64,000 nucleotides of DNA from Mucidula mucida (lineage: Eukaryota > Basidiomycota > Agaricomycetes > Agaricales > Physalacriaceae), in the NCBI GenBank assembly GCA_015501055.1, contig JADNYV010000025.1, forward strand, positions 124,001 through 188,000, given 5' to 3'. The position numbers were made by a program, and so were the translations under genes. The notes beneath the pieces were generated by a model that did not search any database, was not told where the DNA came from, and was given only the letters and a program-made list of their open reading frames with translations. Shown here in pieces: positions 1-10,229 of the stretch; positions within the stretch are counted from its first letter, which is position 1, and each line of letters opens with the position of its first letter.

Positions 1-880
1 GGTGTACTTCCAAAGCCCTGGTACCGGCCACCTTGGGAGGGAGGCAAGTTATCCGGACGTGTGGCGTTCACGCTGCCAAGACCTGCGAAATACGTCTCGT
101 TAGCCGCCTTTTGGTCGCTTCCGATATCAGGAGTCCCCCGTGGAGATGCGTTGAAAGATGCCGGAGAAGACGAATCGCTGCGTAGGGAACTACCGGTCAT
201 CGCTCTGCTTGAGGTACGCGACTTTCGGAGCCCTTGCGACGAAGGAAGTGTAGGTGATGTGGGATTGGTAGATGGCGTGGGAGGCGATGGACTCCATTCT
301 TGTCCCGCCAGCATACTGTCGAGCTATTCGAGTGCTAAATACGCGCAAGAAAGCCTAAACGTAGAGATAGCATACCTTTTGGCGATATGTGTGCGGCCCA
401 ACAATGATACGTTTCATGTGGACTTAGGCCGTCGTTGTAGCCGCCCTGGTCGACGGGTCGGTAGGAACGCATGAATTCACGGAAAAGTTTGTTCCCGCCG
501 AGCTGTTTGTCGGGCTTGTTACGCTCATCTTCGGGTTCGAGCAGAGTGACTTACCTGCATGCGTTTAATCTGTTCTTCTTGCCAGGTATCCATTGATATT
601 GAGCGGACGAAGCTGTGAGGGCTGTCAGCTCGTCGTCGGCGCCCTTACGATGGGGACCCGCCTAATGTGCACGCCAAAGCCGCGATGAACGCCAGCACAT
701 TGCAGACAGATGAATACTGCGAAGCTGTTGCCAGGTCAGGAAGATTAAAAGTCGATAATAGTCCTACCTGAGCGAGGCCCATTGTGGGTTCGGATTTGTA
801 CAGTCCGCGCAGATTTTGTTCTCAAGGTCTTCACGTCGCACGAGCTCTTGCAGAATCTTCTTCGCCTGAGCTTGATCCAT
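1..880 (-). CDS. GCS1: ArfGAP (Gcs1/ARFGAP1 type), C-terminus beyond window
   Basis: GTPase-activating protein for Arf GTPases, acting on COPI and Golgi vesicle traffic. The reverse strand starts with ATG at 880 and reads MDQAQAKKILQELVRRED, then the first half of the zinc finger (CADC). After an intron comes the second half (CLQC) with the ArfGAP signature CAGVHRGFGVHIS. Further exons carry TWQEEQIKRMQ and FMRSYRPVDQGGYNDG. The most distal visible part is a Ser/Pro-rich linker followed by LPPSQGGRYQGFGST, which is characteristic of the Gcs1/ARFGAP1 subfamily. The remaining C-terminus lies left of base 1. Near 385-400 the exon end seems two bases short of the expected reading, possibly one CA unit lost. 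The family call is firm; the exact exon borders are not. Confidence 0.85.
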
Positions 881-2529
881 GACGGCGGGAAACAAGGTGC
901 TCGATCGGTCCGATCACGCTTTCTCGGTGTTCACCGACTCACCACGATGCTCCTCACCGCGTGGCTCGTACTTATCGTACCTTCAAAGAAGTACCGACCC
1001 TAAGAAAGTGCTACATAGAGCTATCTGGTTAGGGATCTACAAGGATACATGCTCATCCACGTCCTCGACACGCCACGTGCTTTACTTACAGTCTTGTTCT
1101 TGACAAGAATACAACCTAGTACAACCTTCGCGGCAGATGATCTTGTAATTTGTGTTTGTCTTGTGCCTCGAGTCCCGTATCATATATGGAGCCTGTTACG
1201 AGCTTACATAGCACGTATTGCCTTGGTGTGTTTGTCAATATGTCGCACTTATCGCTGACATACACAAATGGAACCAGGTCCTCTTTCTCCGGAGGTCATC
1301 TTCGGACTGAAACGGAAAGGTCAAAGACGCTCTCCCACTGTCACCCTGGTGTATAGTCGCCGCGCCTCACCGTCAAATGACCCGCGACCGATTGGACCGA
1401 GATTCACACTCTTCCTCACAAGGCATCCTCGCGATCTCGTCGGACGACGCCACAAGACTCGGCTACTCAATCGCTGACCGTCACTCGTTCTCCTTTCAGT
1501 AGCGCGTCTAATTTATACCGGAGATCTGTTTCTGGTCTTTAGTACCTGAGCCTCCGGTCACCGTGTCAAGTTTTCACCACCGGCGTTCTCTTGAGGTGAC
1601 AAGACTGTAAATGCCCAGAAGATACCCGCTTAACTACGGAATGTCTATCTTGTTCCGTGTCCGAGTCGGTTCCCACTTGGATGTGATTTTTGCTCACGAG
1701 GCGTAAATCCGCCATGCTAATTCTTGGTGGAACAATAGCGAGCTGCGCTTTGTCACCATCCCTATTTATGGAAAGAGAACTTCGTGAGTATCACTGTCCA
1801 CTAGTCCGGCAACAGATTCTGTCATGTAGGAGACACTCTTCTATCTTTCGTGAAGAAGCCGAAGCGCCAGATCGGTACTCTACTCAGAAGTCTATTATAC
1901 CTTATGCGTCGCAGAAGGTAAGCGCTTCCGCAGCGGCACAAGAGGTGTATATGTGGTAGCTATCTACCGATCCTCCAAAGTGCACGTCTCATAGTTGCCC
2001 GAGTCATTGAACCTAACGGTCCTTTTTCGTCCTTTCTTTGACAACGCCCGTGTTTCCTCGACGAGTTGCCAGAACCATGGAGCCACATTTCCGTGTGGCA
2101 TGGTCAGGCTCACGCCATTAGTACGCTCTATCCTACGGCCTGGTATTGATCTCCCACCATTGACCGTTCGCCACGGTTTGTGGTGTTCCCTCCGCTCGCC
2201 TTGATGCCCGCGGCACTAAACCTGCTCTGACGCAGTACGTCTTCATTGAATTATCGTCCAATCTCCGGACATCTGCTCGAAACATGTGAGCCGTAAACAG
2301 TCTTGGAAGCAAGTACTGCGTTGCCTAATATAACTATCGTCAATTGAGTCTATTCAAAAGAACACCCAGAGCTGTGGACTACCTTACGAGGCCTTAGCTT
2401 GTTTGCTGTGCTCTCGACTATCTGTGGCGTACCAAACAATTCATTTCCAGTAGTTATGAAATAGATAAGATAGCTCAGTCGAATCTAATCAAGATTAGAT
2501 TACACTTTTTCTTTCGACCACCATCGTCA
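881..2529. other. Gene-free stretch between ArfGAP and LAS1
   Basis: About 1.65 kb between two divergently transcribed genes. Open frames are under 90 codons, mostly begin at TTG or GTG, and show no domain or splice pattern that can be chained. I see no tRNA or repeat array. It should contain both promoters and possibly an unrecognised RNA. Confidence 0.5.
2482..2501. promoter_or_regulatory. 9-bp perfect inverted repeat upstream of LAS1
   Basis: AATCTAATC and GATTAGATT are exact reverse complements separated by AA, and the second arm ends 28 bp before the LAS1 ATG. The position fits a palindromic transcription factor site or a 5' leader hairpin. No factor is assigned. Confidence 0.35.
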
Positions 2530-4163
2530 ATGGCACCACGGCTTCCGCGACGTGTTCCTTGGACATCAATCGCAGAGTTGGAGCAGCTCTGCTCCTGGAT
2601 ATTCACAGATGGAAATGATCTCGACGCCAAAGTCTTGGCTGTTCAAAAGGTTGCTTCAGCCTAGATGAACAAGTCAACAACCAACATTTTCTGCAGATTT
2701 CAGCTTGGAAAACAATAACATCGCTGCCACACGCGATTGATGCTACGCTTTCCTTACTGGTTGTGATAAACGAGGACAATTTGCCCCAAAAATCATCATT
2801 CTCCCTCTCCTTGCGTCAGAATTATGCCGCCGCTATTATTCGACTTGTGAACGGTCTTGTGGATCCCCTCCAGTCCGGTGCATATGCCAGGTCCATATCG
2901 TCGATATCAGACCAGTTGGGCCTTCCATTGTGGCTTGTAGAACTCCGGCATGCTGCTACACATGAAGACTTGCCTAGCTTGGAGTTATTGCAAGAAGGCG
3001 CGCGACAGGTGCATCACATACACTTTTATTACGCGCAGAAACTTAAAATATTCGCAGTCTATGACGTGGCTATTCCAGAATTATTGGCTCCCCACTATCA
3101 GTCCGTATACCGCCCCAAAGACGTCACCTACGCTTCGATCTTTAGGACCAGTTTTGAAAGAGTACAAACGCTTGCTCAAAGCGACGACGAGAGACCAATC
3201 TTTAAAATCTGTGCATCAGCAGTCAATTACCAAGGTCGTCAGAGAAGTCGAGCGATGGCTGGGCGAAGCCAAAGTCGCCGCAGATCTCGAGTGGAAAGGC
3301 GCCGACAACGATTCCAAGGAAATCTTTGCCCTGGAGAAGCTCTCTGATGAGCTATTGCAAAAGGGTATGTTGGTGCCTCTATCGAAGAAGTATGTACCTT
3401 TACCTCCCCCCGAATACCCGCGCGAATCTACTAATGCGATTATCAGAAAACGAATATTTCCTGCGGATACCTTCCATCCTCCGCCGAACTCGCTGGATAT
3501 ATGGTCTCCACTCATTCTCCAAATGCATGCGCTGCATTCAGAGTTCTATAATGTCCTGGTCGAACGCATGATAGCGCTGCTTTTATCGGATTCAGCTCCA
3601 GCAGATGAAGGCACCAGGTCAGCCACCTATGACGCCTGTGTCGCGCGCTGGGTAATGTGGGTCGTCGAATCGTCTCAGGCTATGAACCCAGAGAGCGGTA
3701 TCAAAAGGGAGTCTATAATATCTCTCATATCGGCCCTTGGCCCCAAGATGCCTTCGTCAAAAGCAGTGTGGGTGCCCTGTCAACTATTGCTCCCGCCCCG
3801 GTACTGACAGGTACCCAGTGCAATGAAGCTCTTACAGGCACTGTGTGCTGGTGACGAACAGTATGAGGCTGCACTGACATACCTATCTTCACAGGATACA
3901 CATTCTGCCGTATGTGTGTGCCTTTCGCCCCTCGTACTAGCTCATCTGCGTTCTAGACATGGCAGTCGGAGGATATATCTGTTATGGCTAAACGCCTTGA
4001 AGAGCTGCTCAGTTCCACTGTTGACGAAGTTGCTGGAGCTAACACAACAGATTGTATCTCGATGAACGTTGACATGCCGGGTGATGCTTTGCCACCAGGC
4101 TGGACTTTGCTTGACGACTCAAGATGGAAACCGTGTCCACTTGGTGTTCATCCGGCCGCGTAA
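2530..4163 (+). CDS. LAS1: Las1-like pre-rRNA endonuclease
   Basis: Las1 is the HEPN-domain endonuclease that cuts ITS2 during 60S ribosome maturation, working with the Grc3 kinase in the nucleolus. The start is MAPRLPRRVPWTSIAEL. After a short intron the protein continues with ISAWKTITSLPHAIDATLSL and a long helical exon. The catalytic HEPN motif is visible as ELRHAATHEDLPSLE, with the spaced Arg and His the family requires. A 49-bp intron joins it to SMTWLFQNYWLPTISP. The last exon ends with the usual Las1 tail, PPGWTLLDDSRWKPCPLGV, then TAA at 4161-4163. At least five exons join in frame with GT..AG introns, and I saw no break. Confidence 0.9.
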
Positions 4164-4307
4164 AGTCTGCTCGAAAAGAACAGCTTCGAACCAGGACACA
4201 ACAGTCTGAGGCTCCATTCATTTTTGGTGTGCAGGTAAAAATACAGAGGTACAGTGGTATGCTACATTGGGGAATGAGTCGAATGATAGATGCAAAATAA
4301 ATATAGC

Positions 4308-5405
4308 TCATAGGAAATCAGTAGGAACCCATTTGAAAGCCTATCAAATGATTGAGGTGATGATCACATCGGGCAGAAAGGAGCTTACAACAAGATTGAT
4401 GTCCAAGTCGAGGTAGTCACGGACCGCAATGATGTCGCCTGTGAAGTAAATTCGCTCGTTGTGGGCGAGGATATAAGTCACAGGATGGGCTAGAAGACCC
4501 ATGAGTCTCACGACAAATGATATATATCAGAAATGCGACTCACTGCCGTCAGAGTTTGTCCAATCAATGAAGATTTCGTTTGTTTCGGGCTCCAACGAGA
4601 ACTGGCACCAAAGATGTTGGTTAATGCGAACGAGATGAAGGGAAAGAAGAGGCTCACTACAGAAATCTCCATTAACGTTCCTGCATCGGGATCGTGCATA
4701 AGGGTATCGGCAGGATATGTAGTCCCTGATGTAGTTCGTGCGATGTGAAAACTAGGACGGCCGTTAGAAGATATCCAAGCAAAACGGCTGGCGGCCTACT
4801 TTTTGGAGCCGGGGCCAAGATTGTCGCCGAAAAGGCCCACAACGATGCACATACGTTCGTGCCTTTCCTGCATCGGTATAGGTCAAGGACCAATTTGACT
4901 GAGTTTAAGTAAACATACAATATCATAGAGGTCTCCGCCGGAACCATGTGCACGATAGATATACGTGGCTGCTTCTTCTTTGGAGGCAACGACTTGGTGA
5001 CCACTGACATAGCCAATCAATGACCCCAGCACGGATCCTTCATAAATGGCTACATGGCCGGCGGAGGACCACTTGGGAACAAATGCTGCTACATAGGAAG
5101 ATAAGGTCCATTTCAAGGATACAAGAACTGAAGCACATACCGTCGATACTTGCATCATTTAGACGAGATTTAGATGAAGGCGGAGTGAGGTTGTTAGTAA
5201 TCGGCGCGTGATTGGAACGAGGCTCTCCTAGAACTAATGGGTTCTGCAGCATGTCCTGCATCTGCATAGGAAATCGCTCTATGCGCTGATTCCGAAGACG
5301 AATGTATTTGTCGGATGCGTAGTCGCCGGAAATGGGTGATGCATGGGACAGAGAAAGAGAAAGAGCCAGACTAAGGAGAGTGCAAAGAGTCGACGTGAGT
5401 TGCAT
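4308..5405 (-). CDS. Orphan secreted protein, about 260 aa
   Basis: The reverse-strand ATG at 5405 opens a clear signal peptide (MQLTSTLCTLLSLALSLSLS, likely cleaved after HASP). I rebuilt seven exons by joining frames at canonical introns. The mature part contains AAFVPKWSSAGHVAIYEGSV, VSGHQVVASKEEAATYIYRA, CIVVGLFGDNLGPGSK, FSLEPETNEIFIDWTNSDG and THPVTYILAHNERIYFTGD, and ends AFKWVPTDFL. An exon-by-exon frame fit over seven pieces argues strongly for a real gene. It has few cysteines, so it is not a typical small cysteine-rich effector. I do not recognise a domain and assign no function. Its neighbour MCC beta diverges from it across a 379-bp gap. Confidence 0.7.
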
Positions 5406-5784
5406 ATTGCCGATATGTCAAGGAGTGTCTAAACGAAGGAGAAAGGGAATGAAAGTTAGGTCTTGAATGTCCGTGATCCAGAGGCTTTATATACAAAGCT
5501 TCGGCGTTGCAAGGTGTCAAAGTGGGTCTCAAATGATTTAAGCGCTTGACATGTCACTTGAGAGGTGAAATAATGCGCCCGGCGGCGGCTGGCTGAATCT
5601 TGTATCTACGCGTAAGAGAACACGTTTCAAGTCCATTGGCCTCGATTGTCTTATGAAATGCGCGGGTAGGCTGCAAAAAAGGTTGCTGTGATGATCGTCG
5701 AAGAGCAGTGGCGGTTTCCGATCAAGCAAACTCGGAGGCTTTACCCCGCTGATGCCATAAATCTGGACCTCGTCATCAACCAAC
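5406..5784. promoter_or_regulatory. Divergent promoter region, secreted protein / MCC beta
   Basis: A 379-bp gap between opposite start codons. It holds a TATATA-like stretch near 5489-5497, about 85-95 bp upstream of the secreted gene's ATG, which could serve as its TATA box. Open frames here are shadows. Confidence 0.4.
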
Positions 5785-8080
5785 ATGAGTGTCGCTGGGA
5801 CTACAATTCGTCGTACGAGCCATACTATTCGACAACGACGAGCACAATGTGTGCGACTGTATCACGCGTCTGTTCTTCCCTCGCTATGGTCGACCACGTC
5901 ACCGGAATTCACGGCCAAAGCAGAGTCGATGGAGGCTCTTATCGCGGATTTTGAGGCGAAGACGGCAGAGGCCAGGCTTGGAGGCGGGTCCAAGGCCTTA
6001 GAGCGAATGATCAGCAGGGGAAAGAAGCTTCCCAGAGAGCGGTAGGCGTCGATTTACTCGTGGCATTCGCCAGCTGAGCATCTCGGTAGGTTAAGCCTTC
6101 TTTTAGATCCGCATACACCATTTCTAGAACTATCTCCTCTTGCTGCTCACGATGTATATCCTGGAGAGAATATTCCTGGGGCCGGACTCATTACCGGTAT
6201 AGGGAGGATCTCCGGAAGAGAATGTATGGTAGTGGTCAACGACGCCACGGTGAAAGGTAGTCTCGATTTCCAGATCTATGAGGAGTATGAAGATAACTTT
6301 TATGAAAGGCGGTTCTTATTACCCATTGACTGTGCGTATCAGCGCGTCTCATGACTGAAACGCGTTCTGACTCCTTTGTAGGTGAAGAAACAGCTTCGCG
6401 CTCAGGAGATAGCGCGCGAACACGGCTTACCATGTGTCTACATAGGTATGCCTACCATGACTGAATTCAGCTTGTTCTCATCGTGTCAAAGTTGAATCGG
6501 GAGGGGCTGCACTTCCACACCAAGCTAATGTTTTCCCCGACAAGGAGCATTTCGGGCGCATCTTTTATAACATGGTGGGTATTCTCCTTCTACTCGGTGA
6601 CCTAAAATAACCGCCACGCGATTGTAGGCTCAAATGTCAGCCTTAGGAATACCACAGATTGCTTCCATTCATGGCATATCTGTAGCCGGCGGCGCCTATG
6701 TTCCGGCAATGGCAGACGAGAATGTCATAGTCCAGAATCAAGGTCGGATATTCCTCGCAGGTCCTCCTCTCGTCAAGGCGGCAACAGGAGAAGAGGTTGA
6801 CGACGAGACTCTCGGCGGTGGTATGATGCATTCAAGCGAGAGTGGCGTCACCGACCACTTGGCCCGTGACGACGAGCATGCTATCAACATCACCAGAAGC
6901 GTCGTTGGTGACTTGGGTCGTGCGGGATGGACGCCTGCTCCAGTTAGTGAACGGTCACATGATTACGCGCTTGCTGATTGTATTTAGCCCGCGGTTGAAC
7001 CTCAAGACCCGCTTTATCATTCTTCTGATTTACATGGAATTGTTGGTACAGATGTACGGCAAGGATTCGATATGCGCGATGTTATTTCTCGCATAGTCGA
7101 CGGAAGTCGTTTGAGGGAGTTCAAGAAGGAGTATGGTCCAACAATAATCACTGTGAGTAACATAAACTTAGTCCTACACTCCATACCGACGAGAGTTTGT
7201 GTTAGGGTTTCGCGCATATACATGGGTATGAAGTTGGCATAGTCGCCAATAATGGCATATTATTCTCGCCCTCAGCGTTGAAAGCGACTCACTTCATTCA
7301 ATCTTGCTCACAAAGGCAGATTCCTCTCTTGTTCTTGGTCAATGTGACCGGTACGGGAAAAATGACTGATGCTTCTAGCGATTTGCTAAATTCCCGCATT
7401 CAGGTTATATGGTCGGCTCCAAGGCTGAGCGTGGCGGAATTGCGAAGGACGGCAAGTCTTACATTTCATGTGATGCTTTGTATACCATCCTAAAGCCTTT
7501 CAGGTGCCAAGATGGTTCGCGCAGTGGCGTGTGCCGACGTTCCTAAGCTGACCGTTGTCGTGGGCGGTAGCTTCGGTGCTGGAAATTATGGTGAGAAGTC
7601 CTCGTGCTTGCCATCTCTTTCTTATTCACACAATGGTTCGCTATAGGGATGTCTGGCAGAGCTGTAAGTGTTGAGCATAATTACTTTGCCCAAAAACTTA
7701 ATGTTAGATATAGTACTCGCCGAGATTCCTTTGGATGTGGCCCAATGCGAAAGTATCAGTGATGGGTTCTGCCCAGCTCTCGCAAGTCATGACTTCCGTT
7801 TCAAAGCAAGGACTCCGTTACACACTCACTAAGAGAAAACTAACAATGCGACAGGGATCCGTCACAGCATTCATCTTTGAAGTCAGAGATTGAAGAACAA
7901 TCGACAGCTCTGTATTCCACAGCGCGTCTCTGGGACGACGGTATTATCAAGCCGACAGATACAAGGGATGTTGTCGGGCTGGGCTTAGCCTTGGCATCCA
8001 GGCGGCCAACTAATGGTTCAGGTCGGGGATCGACTACATGGGATGGGGATGGCAAGGGCTTTGGAGTTTTCAGGATGTAA
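5785..8080 (+). CDS. MCCC2: Methylcrotonoyl-CoA carboxylase beta subunit, mitochondrial
   Basis: Carboxyltransferase subunit of 3-methylcrotonyl-CoA carboxylase, in mitochondrial leucine breakdown. The alpha (biotin) subunit is not in the window. The start, [20 protein letters not shown], is rich in Arg, Ser and Thr and lacks acid residues, as in a mitochondrial presequence. Conserved blocks in order: the [17 protein letters not shown] neighbourhood, [78 protein letters not shown], then [38 protein letters not shown] and [19 protein letters not shown]. It ends GFGVFRM. About ten exons fit. One intron, 7452-7503, must start with GC rather than GT. The family is unmistakable. Confidence 0.95.
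7452..7503 (+). other. GC-AG intron in MCC beta
   Basis: Exon GGAATTGCGAAGGACG is followed by GCAAGT and the intron ends TTTCAG before GTGCCAAGATGG. Only this split restores KDGAKMVRA, the conserved carboxyltransferase reading. The remaining donor bases (AAGT) match the consensus, as expected for GC donors. Confidence 0.85.
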
Positions 8081-8250
8081 ATACTCCCTGCCGATTTGGA
8101 CAAGTGCTGTGTTTTGCTGCAACAGAAATATGACAGAATACGAGAGAATGGAATATGACAGGAAAATAGTTATGAAGTTTCACAAAAGCGAAGTAAACTA
8201 CAAACACGGCCACATTTCGTCACGCGCTCCTTCTCCACTTCTGCTTCGAT

Positions 8251-8649
8251 ATGCCATTCCGTGTCACTCTAACCCTCGAGAACAACGGAAGCGTGGCTCG
8301 CGACCATCTCGCTTCTGAACGTACCTTCCTTGCCTACGTGCGCACGAGTTTAGCATTAGCGTCGACGGGCGTAGCACTCGTCCAGCTCTTTTCCATATCG
8401 ACCCGAAATTCAGACGGGACATCATTCCCCGACGCCAATCTTCTTCATAATTATGCACGTCCACTCGGCGCGACTGCGATTCTGCTTGGACTCCTCGTGT
8501 TGGCTATCGGATCCGCCCGATTCTTCATCGTCCAGGAGAAATTGACAAGGGGCGTCTTTCCGGTGGCGAGGATCGTAACAGTTGGAGCGGCTACATCCAT
8601 AGCGGCATTAATAGCTGTTGTCTTTGCGCTCATAGTGGCGAAGGAGTAG
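8251..8649 (+). CDS. DUF202 membrane protein, copy A
   Basis: A single-exon 132-residue protein. The N-terminus holds the DUF202 block NNGSVARDHLASERTFLAYV, followed by three hydrophobic helices at roughly residues 30-48, 68-88 and 105-128. DUF202 also forms the membrane part of Vtc1 and of bacterial YidH-like proteins; no biochemical role follows from that for this gene. It has no SPX or catalytic domain. The next gene is a tandem copy, identical over 28 residues of the N-terminal block and diverged elsewhere. Confidence 0.85.
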   Translation: MPFRVTLTLENNGSVARDHLASERTFLAYVRTSLALASTGVALVQLFSISTRNSDGTSFPDANLLHNYARPLGATAILLGLLVLAIGSARFFIVQEKLTRGVFPVARIVTVGAATSIAALIAVVFALIVAKE

Positions 8650-9423
8650 TCGAGAGCTCGGATGTGATCTACACTCAAAAAGTAATGGTGGTTGGACTGT
8701 CAGTTCTCCAGGAATGCTGGTAGAACGAAGGTCAAGGTCGCCGGGTGAATGATATCAAGTAGGGTGGCAAGGCTTGTCGACTGGATTGCCCCCGCAGCTT
8801 GATTTCAATCCGCTGTAGGGTTAAGGTTTGTTCTCGACCTCGAACAATCACCATGCGGCATGCTTTCGCGATGTTTGTCCATCCATATCCTACCTATCGC
8901 CATGAAAGACCTTCTAGATTCATACACGTCTTGACACAAAGATAGACGGCGTCGTTGACCAAGTTCGAACGTCTGGAACCCATCAACCGTGTTCTTTTTA
9001 CGTCGCTTATCGCTTGGGAGCTCTCTATCACCCTTAATATCCCTGTGTCGGGAGAGAACTTTCCTTATGCTACTACCCGACTTGCAGCAAATGTGAAGTC
9101 ATTCGTTGCTGGAGCTGTTCTATGTTCAGCGAGTGGCTGAGGTGAAGTCCGATATTGAGCGGAACAACGGTGAGTAAGGAGGGACATCTCACAAAAATGA
9201 GGTTCACATTGCATTGCAGGATTCAAGACTATCTCTTATTTGGTATTGCTTATCGCCTCGGACTGTCCTTTGCCACTGAATACTTCGAAGCGCTCTCAGT
9301 CGGAGTCAGGCAGCGGAAGTACGGGCAATCAGTCACGCGGACTGTAACCTTCCCACGCCAATTTCTTGTCCTGGGACTGAAGATGTTCTCGTAAAACCCC
9401 GCGTCAACAGTCTTGACCTAGAC
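8650..9423. other. Spacer between the DUF202 copies
   Basis: 774 bp without a supportable gene. The small forward frames at 8955-9140 and 9155-9394 start at non-ATG codons and share nothing with the flanking paralogues, so this spacer is not an obvious third decayed copy. Confidence 0.4.
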
Positions 9424-9822
9424 ATGGGCGTCCGCATCTCGTTGACGCTTGCCAACAACGGCAGCGTCGCCCGCGACCACCTGGCTTCTGAGCGCACATT
9501 CCTTGCCTATGTGCGAACAAGTCTTGCTTTGGCATCCGTTGGTGTAGGACTCGTTCAACTCTTTTCTCTTGAAGGGAGGGACTCGGGCGGGGTAATATCG
9601 CCGACGTCGAATGCTCTTCGTGAACATTCTAGGCCCCTTGGAGCATCTGCATTGATATTTGGGCTACTTGTGCTCATGATTGGTGTCACAAGATACTTCA
9701 GCGTTCAACAGAAGTTGACGTATGGCCTCTTCCCGGTGGCGCGTTTATTCACGGTTGGCATGACTGCCTGCATAGCTGCTATGCTTGCAGTGATGTTTGG
9801 CATCATCTTGGCGAAGCACTAG
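9424..9822 (+). CDS. DUF202 membrane protein, copy B
   Basis: A single-exon 132-residue protein, the same length as copy A. It starts MGVRISLTLANNGSVARDHL and has the same three-helix layout (for example ALIFGLLVLMIGVTRYF and the final ACIAAMLAVMFGIILA). The ARDHLASERTFLAYVRTSLA block is identical to copy A, while the loop after helix 1 (EGRDSGGVISPTSN) differs. Same strand, same length and no introns indicate local duplication of an intronless gene. Substrate and partner are unknown. Confidence 0.85.
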   Translation: MGVRISLTLANNGSVARDHLASERTFLAYVRTSLALASVGVGLVQLFSLEGRDSGGVISPTSNALREHSRPLGASALIFGLLVLMIGVTRYFSVQQKLTYGLFPVARLFTVGMTACIAAMLAVMFGIILAKH

Positions 9823-10229
9823 TGTCACGTTGAGTTGAAAGGGTCGAAGTACATTTATTTCGTTGCTTGTTGGCGTTGTCTTATCTTTTCGCCAGCACGT
9901 GCTAGACTGTGCATCCCCAGTACTATCGTGCATAACGACTTTCATGATCCACCGGGCAATGCGCCTCTCGACGTCGACATCATTCATCATCCACATATCG
10001 AGCACTTCAAACACAGAATCCTTCTGATTATCCTGAGATTCTGCAGCAACAGCAATTGAGATATCATGACAGGGACCTGTAGAAACATCGTCCAATGTTG
10101 AACTGTACTTGTATAAGATTGAACGAAGTACTCCAGATGGTTAGGGTTAGGGTTATCTTCTGTTGAGAACCAACCACATTGAAGGATACGGTCTCCAAGT
10201 GCATCGATGCAACCACGACCTCAAATGCG
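9823..10229. other. MLH3 upstream region
   Basis: A 407-bp gap between DUF202 copy B and MLH3 with no gene. It contains the telomere-like motif described separately. Confidence 0.4.
10139..10155 (+). promoter_or_regulatory. Telobox-like TTAGGG tract before MLH3
   Basis: GGTTAGGGTTAGGGTTA gives about two and a half telomere units, 75-91 bp upstream of the MLH3 ATG. Such teloboxes are known Myb-type factor sites in fungal promoters. A role here is inference. Confidence 0.45.

Noticed and set aside
61..474. 137-codon open frame on the + strand
   Set aside because: It is the antisense shadow of the ArfGAP exon, whose reverse reading has the conserved LPPSQGGRYQGFG.
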